DNA from: Protea cynaroides
Lineage: Eukaryota > Streptophyta > Magnoliopsida > Proteales > Proteaceae
Direction: 5' to 3'
Length of the DNA: 64,000 nucleotides
Assembly: GCA_028583415.1 (NCBI GenBank)
Contig: CM053275.1
Span: 9,921,208-9,985,207 of the forward strand
Part shown: one piece after another, positions 50,701-62,300 of the stretch
Numbering within the stretch: the stretch's first letter is position 1
Layout of the letters: the number at the start of each line of letters is the position of its first letter
The notes under the pieces: generated by a model
The model's database searches: none
Told to the model about the DNA's origin: nothing
Seen by the model: the letters and a program-made list of their open reading frames with translations, nothing else
Made by a program: the position numbers and the translations under genes

Positions 50701-53700
50701 TTAATCCTGAAGAAGACTTTGAAGCTAAAGAAGTTCACATGATCGCACTAAGCACATTGAGATTGACTGTCACTTCATCATGGAGAAACTGAAGCAGGGA
50801 GTAATTTTTGTTCCCTTTGTTCAATCCGATGCCCAATTAGCGGATGTTCTCACTAAAGGGCTTAGTAGGAAAGTTTTTTATCCTATTGTTCACAAGTTGG
50901 GCATGTTTGATGTATATGCACCAACTTGAGGGGGAGTGTTGTAATGTGGGCTTACGTCTATGATCGATATATGTGGGGATAAGAGTGATGACTCATTCCT
51001 TAGCTGTCTTACCTTTTATATAATCCCTAATACTCTATAAATAAAGTATGACCTCTGTCAATAGAGACAAGCCAGTCATTCTCTCATTAATTATTTCAAC
51101 AGTATCCCTGCCGTCATTCTCAACTCTGCTTAGAGTTGGGGGAGTGGTTTACATTAGAAAAATGAATGCAAGTGAATTTCAACTATTTATGTGTGTGTAT
51201 GTTTGAAACCATCGTAATGAAAACCCCACATTTCAATAGGCATTTGACATCATTTTCAAATACGATATCCCAATGGAGAATTAAACCTTGAAAGAAAAAT
51301 AAAGTAGAAACTATATATGTTTTACCTCTGCAGTATCAAGGCATTGGCAGTCCATGGCTGCAATAGCCACCTGCTCATAAAGAGTCCACTCTACATTTTT
51401 GAAAAAGAAAAAGAAAAAAAAAGAGGGGGAGTGGGGTAGGAGATAAGAATTAGAGTGAAATCTGAGAAAAGGAATATTTAAAGATTAGTATAAAATCAGG
51501 AGAAAAGAAATATTTGTGCACTACCACTGCAAGTACTCACTCAATTATCCATTCCATTATGTTACAACTCTAAAATCAAAGAGAAACAAGAAATATGCCT
51601 AGACCAATAAAATCAACCAAAAAAGATTACTGATTACTTGATAAGAAAAATAAATTCCGGAAAAGAGAAAGCTTATGCTAGCACAACTATAATACGAGTA
51701 TACAACCCCCTTGTGGATCGGGCGGGTAGGAATTTGATAGGAATGATGTGGTGGATGTGATAGTTCAACTCCCAAGTTCCTAACCTCTCCCAGTCCCCTA
51801 CCCTCCTCGTCTCCCCCACCCCCCAAAAATTGCAAGCTTTTCCAATTTGGATGACAAGCCTGCTGAAGTTTATTAGAAAGTCCCTCCAATTTCTAGGGCA
51901 ACTGCAGCCACATTGTGTTCATGCAGTGAGGCTTGACCTAATACCATTGGGAGGACAAGACAATTTGGCTTCTCTTTTTTATTTTTTATTATTTTTTTTT
52001 GTGGCCTGAAATTCGAGATCACTTTGGGGTACAAGGTGTGATTGAGTTAAATGACTGGGCAAGGAAAGGCATGAAAGTGAAGAAGCTATCTAGCGAGGTG
52101 AAAAGATTTTGCAGCACTGGGGGAATAATTTGTAATTTGTTTTGCTTTTCTTCTCTTCCTTTCTCTCTCTTTATTGTTGAATGTGTGTTGTTATAAAGGC
52201 CTGCAGGTTGGGAAGGTCTTGGTGCTTTCAGAGGTGGTTGGTGGGCATGTCCTATAATTTGTTGGTGTTGTGGAGTTTGGGATGGGTGGTGGCTATCCTT
52301 TTCCTGGTCTTGGCTTTCGTTGGATCTTTGCTTTGAACTTCTTTTCTTTCTCTGTCTTTTACTATACTAATTATTCCTCTTTCTATAATTGCCAATAAAA
52401 ATAGCTTCATTTTCATCCATGACCTAAGCATTTGGACACAGTAATAACTCATCCAACCACATCTTTAGGGCTCCAAATAAAACAACCATCAACAGTGGAT
52501 TCATAAATACTAGAGAAGAACTAATCACCAATTCCAGTGGCCAACTAAACTTTAACATATCCAGAATCTGAAACATGGTAATTCAAATGTTCCAATTGTC
52601 ATTTTGTAGGAAACAAGAGTTGCCCAACCCAAATAATTTAGGGGTTAAGAACTCATGGAATAACATGGGAATTGTGAATTTGGAAGTGGTTAGGTAACTT
52701 AAGGTACAAAAAGACAGATAGAGAAACTCTGTAGAAAATAGTGCTTGAAAGAATTATACAGAATGTAGGCAAAGAAAGACTTGAAAATTAAAAAATCATA
52801 ACCTTGAGGTCTGACACATTTATATTAATTGCATGCATAAATTAAATCTAGGCTTCAGAATATCAGAAATGCGACTTTTCATGGGCAGGGAAGTGATAAA
52901 TCAGCTGAACCTAGACTGCAAAGCCTTTTTGTCGGTTCATTGGCTACAAAATTTAAAAAGAGGTTGATGAAACTCCAACAAGTCACCTGTAGCTAGGCTA
53001 AGTCACCGTAATAGTTATATTGGTAAGATTCAAACCTGGTTGGTATATACCACGTGCAGTATTGATGATAGAACAATTCAGAATTTGGATTCACTCACCA
53101 GGTAAAACCATAGTTGTATTATCATTGATTATTTAATATGTTGACTATTTTGTCCAAATATGCATGAATTTGAACCTCAGAAATGTTATTGAGGTGATTT
53201 CCAAGTGATAATAAACTCAATTGAAGCATCTCTAATCTAAATGTACTAAGAAGTAAAGAAATAACCTCTCCACAAGCTTTGTCTTGACAATCTGCTCATA
53301 CCATAATAAATTTAAGATCAATTTTCTCTTTGGTGGGGAAGAAGAGAATTTTCCATTTTTCCTCCAGAAAGTGGAAAGAAGTAGAAGTGCAGTATTAATC
53401 AGCCAAGGCTGACTAAGGATAGATCCCCAGTCCTCTCCAGTGATTCAGTAGAAGTTTGGTCTGGTGTACCATGAGTCCAGAAAATAAGAAACATAGTATC
53501 GCTGTTGAATTACAGGACATGTACAGTAAATGAAGCTCCCCTGAACCAAGTATTCAGAAGTGGGACAAATAATTGATGAAAGTTGTGATTTTTCAGTTCG
53601 GAAACCATAACAGCACGAGCATATTATGACAAAAAACCAAAATATTTCAACCCTTCGTTATTTATTCAACGAATAAAAATACAGTAGCTGTTTAAATTTG

Positions 53701-53986
53701 AAATCCAATTACAGAGTTTCAAACTTTTAGAAACTTAAAAATTAATTCGTAGACAAGATCGAACCTAATTAAAGACAAAAGAGAGATCACGAAACTTACC
53801 ATCTCCACCCAGTTTGGATCTCTTCTTTGGATCGTTCAGAATAGACAAACCATGCTTCAAAACCTTTTCCGAACGCCGAACCTTAAGCTTCCGAACGAGA
53901 CAGAGATACTCCCAAGCACCTCCCCCACCATTGTCAACCTGGTTTTCAAGCCTGTTCAATTGGGCTTCCTCCGCTGCCCCCACCAT
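41294..53986 (-). CDS. EMC2: ER membrane protein complex subunit 2 (EMC2), TPR protein
   Basis: Nine exons in minus-strand order: 53986-53800, 51390-51326, 44852-44804, 44705-44611, 44486-44401, 44299-44240, 42722-42641, 41861-41748 and 41458-41294. They join in frame to 300 aa, the usual plant EMC2 length. Landmarks include RLENQVDNGGGGAWEYLCLV, LKHGLSILNDPKKRS, DHDAWRELAELYVSLQMYKQ, LYHLAYADVLYTLGGLENLQ and a basic KLPLLTATLRNLKL end. EMC2 is the cytosolic TPR-superhelix subunit of the ER membrane protein complex, which inserts tail-anchored and multipass proteins; it contacts EMC8/9 and EMC3/5. All introns are GT-AG. The gene is unusually long (12.7 kb for 0.9 kb of coding) because intron 2 (44853-51325) hosts a copia element and other repeats, and intron 6 (42723-44239) a possible solo LTR. 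Coding exons show no damage, so the gene should be functional. Confidence 0.94.
42972..44215 (+). mobile_element. Possible solo LTR or LTR-like insertion in EMC2 intron 6
   Basis: A block beginning near TGATGTAGATAAATCAG has the look of a long plant LTR: GGGTTAGGTTACATATATG, a TATATAAGG promoter-like site at about 43351, then a GAAGAATGGAATTGGATTTTG stretch and T-rich sequence. It makes intron 6 far longer than its neighbours. I could not identify the right terminus or a target-site duplication, so both limits and class are tentative. Confidence 0.3.
44754..44787. repeat. (GA)n microsatellite in EMC2 intron 3
   Basis: A run of about 16 AG dinucleotides lies 17 bases from the exon 3 donor, inside a 98-base intron. 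On the coding strand it is a CT tract. It is a likely length-polymorphic marker. Confidence 0.85.
46070..46425. repeat. Degenerate palindromic repeat rich in CGGTATCGG motifs
   Basis: Within EMC2 intron 2, left-hand motifs (CAGTATCGGATCGGCCGATT, GACCGATACCGATTCTGGCC) recur inverted on the right (CGATCAGTATCGGATGGGTA, CCGATACCGGTTACTAAAAC). This resembles a common dispersed plant foldback repeat family; the class is not determined. Confidence 0.5.
47251..47380 (+). repeat. 5' LTR of copia element 1
   Basis: 130 bp, from TGTTGTAATGTGGG to TTATTTCAACA. It aligns with the 3' LTR but lacks about 35 bases after TGTTGTAATGTGGG. It is AT-rich with an AATAAAG motif. Confidence 0.88.
47381..47393 (+). 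other. Primer-binding site of copia element 1
   Basis: TGGTATCAAAGCC directly follows the LTR end. It differs by one base from TGGTATCAGAGC, the sequence complementary to initiator methionine tRNA used by most plant copia elements. Confidence 0.85.
47400..48225 (-). pseudogene. Inverted, broken gag of copia element 1
   Basis: Read on the minus strand, opposite to the rest of the element. It carries a copia-type gag core (SNYLFMSKLINSMDPSIFRG and IWKTAKDTYSHVSNVAQCYE at about 47900-48060), then TFKKWEDNFWVYDFLVGLN, and a CCHC zinc knuckle CDYCGKHRHTRYKC at about 47456-47500. Frameshifts and stops interrupt it. The order is normal within the block, so the whole segment was flipped. Confidence 0.82.
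48226..48856 (-). other. Inverted leader-like segment of copia element 1
   Basis: Upstream of gag on the minus strand lies about 600 bp that does not encode a known retroelement domain. Its distal 250 bp is GGTGG-rich, unlike the surrounding AT-rich DNA, and may be element leader or captured host sequence. The right-hand breakpoint with integrase sequence is near 48856. Confidence 0.4.
48857..49090 (+). pseudogene. Integrase C-terminal remnant of copia element 1
   Basis: Forward-strand frames read PPQVFGCVVFAC, then DPQGLCCIILSF and TMDIVFHEIEAYY-like pieces after frame changes. This is the region after the integrase core in copia elements (PR.FGC..., DP.A..C.FLGYS). Catalytic residues are not present. 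Confidence 0.7.
49487..50930 (+). pseudogene. Reverse transcriptase and RNase H of copia element 1, broken
   Basis: RVT_2-type polymerase sequence: WQEALAIPRWKEAMNEEMKT, RCKWVFVVKQK, LVARGFTQTYGIDY, KLDVKNVFLYGELEEEVYMD and CKLKRALYGLK, with the catalytic FYVDDIV kept at about 50092-50112. At least three frameshifts and several stops split it. RNase H remnants continue to HDRTKHIEIDCHFIMEKL and a final DVYAPT just before the purine tract. Confidence 0.88.
50928..50936 (+). other. Polypurine tract of copia element 1
   Basis: GAGGGGGAG immediately before the 3' LTR, the plus-strand primer. The same CCAACTTGAGGGGGAG context occurs in copia element 2 on the other strand. Confidence 0.85.
50937..51101 (+). 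repeat. 3' LTR of copia element 1
   Basis: 165 bp, TGTTGTAATGTGGG to TTATTTCAACA, with TATAAATAAAG as a likely promoter or poly(A) region. It is about 35 bp longer than the 5' LTR. Confidence 0.88.
51391..53799 (-). other. EMC2 intron 1
   Basis: 2.4-kb AT-rich intron with homopolymer runs. Short open stretches occur but none resembles a known protein or retroelement domain. Nothing more can be supported. Confidence 0.5.
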
Positions 53987-55399
53987 CTTCGCAGAAAATC
54001 ACAATAAGACCACCGGAGTCAACAAGCCTCGTCCCAGCAAGCTAATGCAAGAGAGGACCGAGTAGATCTCTCTCGCTCGCTCACTCACTTCCCAGGATCA
54101 ATTGGTTAAGACTAGAGAGATTCTTGGATTCTAATAAATTGTTGGAAGATGGGTTCTACCAGGATTTATAAGGTTGAATTCGCAACAGAGAAAGACTTGC
54201 AAGTGCCGCTGCTCCGCTCCCAAACACCTTTTGTTAAGAACAAGGGCTGCCGAAACACACCCGCCCCCTAATAAAGAAGAATTATCGTTGGATGGCAAAG
54301 AGTATACCATCTACGATTCACAATTCACAAGTTAAATTTCGATGTTAATTCAAAATTCATGTATTTAATATTTTTTTCTCTCATAGTTCGAATTTATTTG
54401 TTTATTAAAAATACATTCTAACATACAACCAAAATAAAAAAAATCATAAATAAATATATTTCCCCCAAATAGGATTTTTTTTATAAGCATATCAATTAAT
54501 CATGGCTAGTAATAATTGAATAAAAGATGTTTTCCATGTGCTATATGTAAGTGAAATTCTTAATATTATGTTTGAAAGCTAAGAAAAAAATTGAATTAGA
54601 ATAAAAATAGACACATAAATTGATTATTGTTTTGTCATTATTTTTGTTTTTTTTTTCTTTTTACATCCAAATATACCCTAGAAGTTTTTTGGATATTTTA
54701 TTAAACCCTTTAATTTTTATTTTTTCTTAACAAACAAAATAAAAAAAATATTAGTCTTCTAAAATGAGAAATAAAAATGTAATTTGCAATGATTAATATA
54801 AGAACATGATAATTAGACATATTAACTAATACTTTGTATCAAGGGGTTTAATTTGATTTAAATGAGTGTAGGACCAATCATGGATTGTAGGGTTTAATTG
54901 ACTACATAACATGTACCAATTTTTTAAGTTTGTATAAGAATAACATTAACAATTAAGTTTCAAGATCCCACTTTACATGTTAAGTTAAAATCTTAAGTGC
55001 AAATACATACATAAGATCCTGAATTTACATTGCTTCCCAAGTTCAAGTCTAAAAAATAAAGAATGCAAATACATACATGAAAGAGTATATAGACATATTA
55101 TTATTTTTTGTCTTATATTATTTTCTTAACATCCAAACATAGCCTCAGGGCGGTTTAGCATCAAGTGGCGAGAAGCGGCAAAGTGAAGGAGGTTTTGCGA
55201 ATCGATGCTGCTGCTTACCCATCATCTCGTCTAGTCTAGACTGTCCTCGGGAGTACAGACTTGCGAAGTTCCTACTTTCTAATCTATTACAGGCCAGGCT
55301 CACTGCCTTTTTTTTTTTAATTTTTTGGATCGAACTGTCCGAGGGTGGAAGTGAAGAGGGAATCAAACCATACCCTAGAATCCGGTGGGAGAGATAAAT
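53987..55399. other. Shared upstream region of divergent EMC2 and TPR3-like genes
   Basis: 1.4 kb separates the two start codons. The EMC2 side (53987-54260) is GC-richer with CT runs and is probably leader. The middle is AT-rich and includes a small inverted-repeat, MITE-like piece (about 54569-54683, ends TATGTTTGAAAGCTAAGAAA / complement of TACATCCAAATATACCCTAG). The segment 55140-55330 is GC-richer again, next to the TPR gene leader. No core promoter element is clear enough to call. Confidence 0.5.
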
Positions 55400-55633
55400 A
55401 TGGCAACATCAGGAGGAGCAGAGAAAGGCGAGGTTTCTCTAAAAGATCAGGGCAACGAATTCTTCAAAGCTGGAAACTATCTCAAAGCCGCTGCTCTATA
55501 TACACAGGCCTTAAAGAAAGATCCTTCTAACCCTACCCTCTACAGGTATTGCAACCGCTGAGTTGAAAGGGCCCATGTTATTCAATTCATGAATTAACCC
55601 ACCATGAGTCTACTGCAATTATACAAATAAATA

Positions 55634-55668
<35 letters not shown>

Positions 55669-55780
55669 AACGTACACACGCCAATCTGCTGCTCAAAAAA
55701 TTGTTTAGCAGTAGAATGTAATACTCCCAAGACTTTGCACTTCCAAGATGCATAAAATCCAATGTACATGGGCCCAAATT

Positions 55781-55820
<40 letters not shown>

Positions 55821-56323
55821 GTAGTTTTTGGGATTAATAAAAAAATGACGCTACCTTATTTTATGAGAAGTATAGTGATTCTTATGTTATACTTGCTTAA
55901 AGTTCTTTTAACATATTACTTTTAGTAAATAGATTTATTGCAAAACATAACACACACACACACTGTTAGGTAATGCCTGCTACTTCGAGGGTAGCGCCTC
56001 CAGAGAGAAAAGAAGAAGAAGAAGAAGAAGAAGAAGAAGAAGATAGGTAAAGGAATTTATATTCTGATCCATTATTCTGTTATCAATGGTTCCTTTAATA
56101 CACTTCTCACAGCATAATCCTCACCCTACCTCACCACTCATTACCTATCCAATTCTGTTATAACAACCCACTTTGTATATCAACACCTATCAAGGTCCCC
56201 CGTACCCTACTTACACGTATTCCCTTAGCTTGCTGGATCGGTGCTTAACTCTAATGCTCATTCGGCTAGCCACCTCAGCTGTTGTAGTTCCACCTGTTGC
56301 CATCTCAGTAGGGGCATTCGTAT

Positions 56324-56354
<31 letters not shown>

Positions 56355-59300
56355 TTGGGAGAAATCTTACCTTGATGAACCTCTTTAGTGAATAACCTTG
56401 ATGCACAACCCCGTAATCAACCTCAAACTTGCAAAAAGTCAGTAATTTATTTAAAATGATGCTTAGATTTTCAGAGGCATAGGTCTTAGAAGCCTCCTGA
56501 CAAACTTATATCTGGTTTACGAAAGATGAGGTAAAAGAGATTCAGCTTCCATTTTAACTTGTCTTGGTCAAGCTGTATGCACTGACCTCGTTAATTTAAT
56601 ATTCAGTGGCCCTGTTTAGCTTGGCTAGTCCTCATATGTTTTTTTGGGAGAGGGAGGGGGAGGGGAGGGGGGATGGGTATTGCTTTTTTAAGTTTTCAAC
56701 TTAAAAGTTCAAACTAGTAAATGGAGGAACTCTTACACATATAAGGCATCAAAGGTTCCAATCTTAAGCAATGTGGGATTATTCTCAAATCTCAACACTC
56801 CTCGCGTATTGTCCTTTTTTGGGTGGCAGTACACGGGGTAAATGTGGCCCCATTTTTAGGTGACCATAATGAGAGAAATTGGAGCTCTAATACCATGTTA
56901 AGTAAACATCTCAAAAGTTCAAACTAGTAAGTGGAGGAACTCTCAAGTATATAAGGTGTCCAAGGTTCCAGACATGTGGGATTATTCTCAACAATCCCTC
57001 ACGTGTTGTCCCTCTTTTGGGTGGTAGTACACGTAGCATATGTGGTCCCTTTTTTGAGTGAGTGTGGTCCCTCTTTTAGGTTACCGTATGAGAGGGAATC
57101 TGGAGCTCTGATACCATGTTAAGTTTCCAATTCAAAAGTTCAAACTAGTAAGTGGAGAAACTCTCATGCATATAAGGCCCCCAAGGTTCCAGTGTTAAGC
57201 AATGTGTGATTATTCTCAACATCTCATCCATTTTGATTACATATCTCTTGCGATTTGTGTCAAATTTGACAGAAGTCTCTTTTTCTCTGCTGGCGCTCTT
57301 ATTTATTTTCTTTCAATTGTTCTTACCTCAAAACCAATGAAAAAAGGAGTGATACACCAAATAGTCAAGAGGAAGGCTTCGATTGAAGTAGCGTGAAGAG
57401 ACATGATTCATTATGGCTTATAATTCTATAAGGCTTTGTTGACTGGAGTCAAGTACCATGAAAATTTATTTTTTCTCCCTCTCCTCTTTATAAGAATGGA
57501 TTCTAGATAATCTCTAGAATGAATGAGGGGAGTACAGCTAGCAGCAGAGTCCAAATACAATTTTCTTTCTCTCAATGCTGTCACCTCAATTAACCTAAAA
57601 ATTTCCATGGCATGCTTTTCACTTAAGTTATTAGTTTTTAATTTATTCTATTATTATTGTGTAGCAACCGAGCTGCAGCATTTCTACATCTAGTGAAGCT
57701 CAACAAAGCACTTGCTGATGCTGAGACAACAATTACATTGAATCCTCAATGGGAAAAGGTATATCAAATTATCAATCCTCTTTATTTATAATCTTGAGTT
57801 CTTCACACTCCCCTTAACAACCACTGCTTTGCTCCTCCAGGGTTATTTTAGAAAAGGATGTGTTTTAGAAGCAATGGAGAGATACGGTGATGTATGTTCA
57901 CTTCTCTCTCTTTTTTTTTCTCTATCTGTATGTTATGCGTTGGCTCTTTGTCGCTAATATCTCTGTTCACATAATTTAGGCTTTGGCTGCCTTCCAAGTT
58001 GCTTTGCAGCACAATCCACAGAGCACAGAGGTGTCAAAAAAAATTAAGAAGCTTGCACAGTTGTCCAGAGACAAAAAACGTGTTGAAGAATTAGAGCATA
58101 TTCGGACCAACATCGACATGCGAAAACACTTGGATCCCTTGAAATCTGAACTGGTGGGTGTCAATCTTAAAGAAAAAGATGTATGCTATATATATATAGG
58201 TCCTTGTATGGCATACATTTGGTTGTTCTCCTAATACTAGTTTCATATATAAGTGCTTTGGCTGTCCTCATATGTTCTTGACATTTTTCATATTTAGAGA
58301 ATTTCTTTGCTTCTTCTGCAAGTTTGTAGCAAGAAAATGGTTATTTGTCTTTGTGTTTGCAGTCTGAGAAATGTGGAGCAGAAGAATGTTGGAAGGATAT
58401 TTTCTCTTTCATTGTTGAGACCATGGAGACTGTTATAAAGTCATGGCATGAAACAGCAAAGGTTGAAGCAAGAGTCTATTTCCTTCTTGATAAGGAAAAG
58501 ACGCAGACTGATAAGTATGCTCCAATTGTCAATATTGATAAGGTATTAAACCTTACTATGTTTATTTTTATTACCAATTTTATGTTTTATAGTTGTTTCT
58601 AGAATAGATTATTTTTTCTGTATGTTCATTTCGTCTCTGGAAACTTACTTCATACTTTTCATAGAACCATATTCAAGCAATCGAATTATTTTATTATTCT
58701 TATTACACTTTGTATTGCATATGCTTATCTTCTTATCATGACAGGCATTTGAATCACCTCATACGCACGGCAGTTGCTTTTCATTTCTAAGGCAGTATGC
58801 TGAGGACTCTTTCTCTGAAGCAGCTTGCATAGTGGCACCGAAAAGTATTATTTCTTACCCACAGGTACCTTTTGAGATCTTATACTTAGTGAGAACAAGT
58901 CTAGTTTGTTATTGAGAGGCAGATTCCTGCACCGTAAACGTGGTAATCACTAGGTTGGCAATTTGACAGGTTGAGCTTTGTATAATTGTATTGCATGTTA
59001 GTGGTTTTGGGCTAATTTTTGGCCTGGCTTGAATTCCAACTTTGGGCTGGAAAGATGGCACAACGTAACCTGGTGTACTCGGGAGGCCAGTCAAGCCAAC
59101 CTACCATAGACATGCATTTTTGTTTACTTAGAGAAAGAATGAGTGAGAGTTAAAGTTTTGTCCCACCCTCCCAGTTTTATTTGTAATAAGGGAGATTACA
59201 AACTAATAGGAACTCTAGAGTGATTAGGAGTCTCAGTTAACTAAAGAAAGGAAATAAACGAATAACAAAAAATAATAGCAATCACAAAATTACATGAATA

Positions 59301-62300
59301 CCCCTAACTTAAGTGGACAACTTTTACAACACTCCCCCTCAAGTTGGTGCATATATATTAATCATGCACAACTTGGATAGTAATGGATGAAACAACTTCT
59401 CTGGGAGTCTTTTTGTAAAGATATCAGTCACTTGATCACCTGATTGAACATATGGAACACAGATCTGCCCACTGTCCAATTTCTCCTTGATTAAGTGATG
59501 ATTTATTTCCACATGCTTGGTCCTATCATGTTGCACTGGATTGTGAGCAATGCTGATTGCAGTCTTATTAAATAATCTCATAGGCTGGGAAGTACTGATA
59601 CCTAGATCCTTGAGTAATCCTTGTAACCATAATAGCTCACATACCCTGAGCCATAGCTCTAAACTCGGCCTCTGCATTGGACTGGGCTACCACATTCTGC
59701 TTCTTGCTGTGCCAAGTAACCAGGTTCCCTCCAATGAATGTACAATATCCCGATGTAGATTTTCTGTCCAGATTTTCTGCCCAGTATAGGCATCAACCCT
59801 GAGATGATCCTGAGAAGAGAGTAGGATTCCTTTTCCAGGAGCTGACTTCAGATAGTGTAATAATCTGAGGACGGCATCCATATGCGAGGTATATGGGTCA
59901 TGCATGAATTGACTCACCAAACTTATTGCAAAGGCAATATCAGGTCGAGTGTGAGCCAGATATATCAACTTTCCAACTAACCATTGATATTGTTCGTTGT
60001 CCACTGGTGTTCCATCCTTTTCTTGTAGCTGAGTATTAAGATCAATTGGTGTTTTACAAGGTCGACACTTTAAGAGACCAGTCTCAGAGACGTGATCAAG
60101 TATGTACTTTCGTGGAGACAAATAAATAGCTCTGGTAGAGGGTGCTACTTCAATCCCAAGGAAATATCTCAATTTTTCTAGGTCTTTGACTTCAAACTCC
60201 TTTCCCTAGAATGCCTTCAGTTGTTTAATCTTCTCATTATCATTGCCCGTGTTCACAATGTCATCTACATAAACTATGAGAATTGTTATTTTTCCTTTCC
60301 TTTGCTTAATAAATAATTTGTGATCAACATTACTTTGTTTGTAACCCACTTAGGTCATGACTTTGTGAAACCTTCCAAACCAGGCCCTAAGGGATTGCTT
60401 GAGCCCATAGAGGGATCGTTTCAGCTTACACACTTTTCCTTCAGTAGCTGATGATGCAAATCCTAGCGGGACATCCATATACACTTCCTTGGCTAGCTTC
60501 CCATGAAGGAACACATTTTTTACATCTAACCGCTGTAAGTCCCAATTATAATGTATTGAGCAGACCAGAATGACATGAATAGTAGTCATTTTTACCACAG
60601 GAGCAAAGGTCTCTTGATAGTCAATTCCATACGTCTGTGTGAATCCTCGGGCTACTAGTTTGGCCTTGTATTTGTCTATAGTCCCGTCTTCTTTTTGTTT
60701 CACAGTAAAGATCCACTTGCACCCAACAGGCTTCTTCCCTGGTGGAAGATCAACTAAATCCCAAGTCTCATTTTTCTTCAGGGCTGTCGTTTCCTCTACC
60801 ATGGTTGCTTTCCATCTCGCATTTGCAACTGCATCCTGCCATTGTTTGGGAACAGACACAGAAGACAAACTAGAGACAAAAACAAGATATGATGGAGACT
60901 ATGATTTATAGGAAACATATTGAGATATAGGATGTTGAGTACAGAACCTAGTACCTTTGCGAAGAGCAATAGGTAAGTCTAACTCAGATGGAAGAATATT
61001 ATCAGACGGAAGGATCTCATTCTCTGAAACAGTTTCTAGATCCAGAGCTGGCGAAGGGATGTGTGTAGGTGTGTTGATGATGGTGGCCTTTCCCTTTTGG
61101 TACGACTATAGACTTGTAGGCGAGGTGGAGTATTGTCTGCTTTTTCCATGGCTTCTTGGCTGGGATTTCTTTCAGTAGAGGGTGAAGGTGAAGGTGAAGG
61201 TGAAGTTGAAGTTGAAGTTGAAGTTGAAGTTGAAGGTGAAGGTGAAGGTGAAGGTGAAGGTGAAGGTAAAGGTAAAGGTAAATTGGGCTCAGCAAAAGAT
61301 GATGTGTTCTCCTCCTGAAGTGTAAGGGGAGAGGCCATAGGTATAATAACAGGTCCATCTTCCTGAAGATTAGGCTCCCCCTGAAGATGGGACACCGGGT
61401 AGTAGGACAGGTGCTCATAGAAGAGGACATCCATGGAGATGAAAGTGTGGTGAGTTGGTGGGAGATAACATTTATAACTTTTCTAGGTTGGAGAATATCC
61501 CAAGAAAAGACAATGGAAACCTTGTGGTTCAAGTTTGCCTAGAGATCTATGAATGGGCACAGCAGCCAAAGATCTTAAGAGGAATAATATAGGAATCATT
61601 ACCGAGGAGTAGGGTTAAGGTGAGTGGTAATCAAGAACTGAGGTTGGGACACGGTTGATTAAGTAGGCTGCAGTAAGGATGGCATCACTCCAATATTGTG
61701 GTGGCACATTGCGGGCAAACATCAAAGCACGAGCCACTTCGAGTAGATGGCGATTCTTCCTTTCGGCCACCCCATTTTGTGCAGGAGTATCGACACAACT
61801 AGTCTGGTGCACAATACCATTATCCTCTAGATAATGTTGAAACTCACCCTCAAGGTATTCTCTTCTGTTGTCACTACGAAGAATCTCGAGAGAAGTTTGA
61901 AATTGAGTCGTGATCATCTGGTGAAACTGGCGAAAGCACTAAAAAACTTCATTCTTGTTATGCAATAGATATACCAAAATGGTTCTAGAATAACAATCTA
62001 TAAATGTAACAAACCAACGGTGACTAGTAATAGAATTAGTTTGAGTTGGTCCGTAAACATTAGAATATACTAAAGTAAAAGGAGTACTACGTTTAAAAGG
62101 ACTATATGAAGATCGAGTTTGCTTAGCCAGAATACAAGCTTCGCAAAAAAACTTGTATTGTTTACATTTATTTGCCAAAGTAGGAAAAAGACTAGTTAAG
62201 ACTCTAAAAGACGGATGCCCAAGCCGCTGGTGCCACTGTTGAAGATCAGAGGATGCTGAATAAAGGTGATGTACTGGGTTTGGGTGAGTTGGAACTGACT

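Larger units (their letters stand above)
47251..51101 (+). mobile_element. Ty1/copia retrotransposon with internal rearrangement, in EMC2 intron 2
   Basis: A 3.85-kb element bounded by related LTRs (47251-47380 and 50937-51101) with TGTTG...CAACA termini. It has a primer-binding site just inside the 5' LTR, a purine tract before the 3' LTR, and flanking ATATC/GTATC (4 of 5 bases matching) as a decayed target-site duplication. Order along the plus strand: 5' LTR, PBS, gag block on the opposite strand, integrase C-terminal remnant, reverse transcriptase, RNase H, 3' LTR. Protease and the integrase core are missing. Many stops and frameshifts make it inactive. It is antisense to EMC2. Confidence 0.88.

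Noticed and set aside
41294..53986. EMC2 as a pseudogene because of its size and inserted elements
   Set aside because: All nine exons join in frame with GT-AG sites and conserved residues; insertions are confined to introns.
60957..61178. Plus-strand frames opposite copia 2
   Set aside because: Shadow frames of the retroelement integrase-RT linker.
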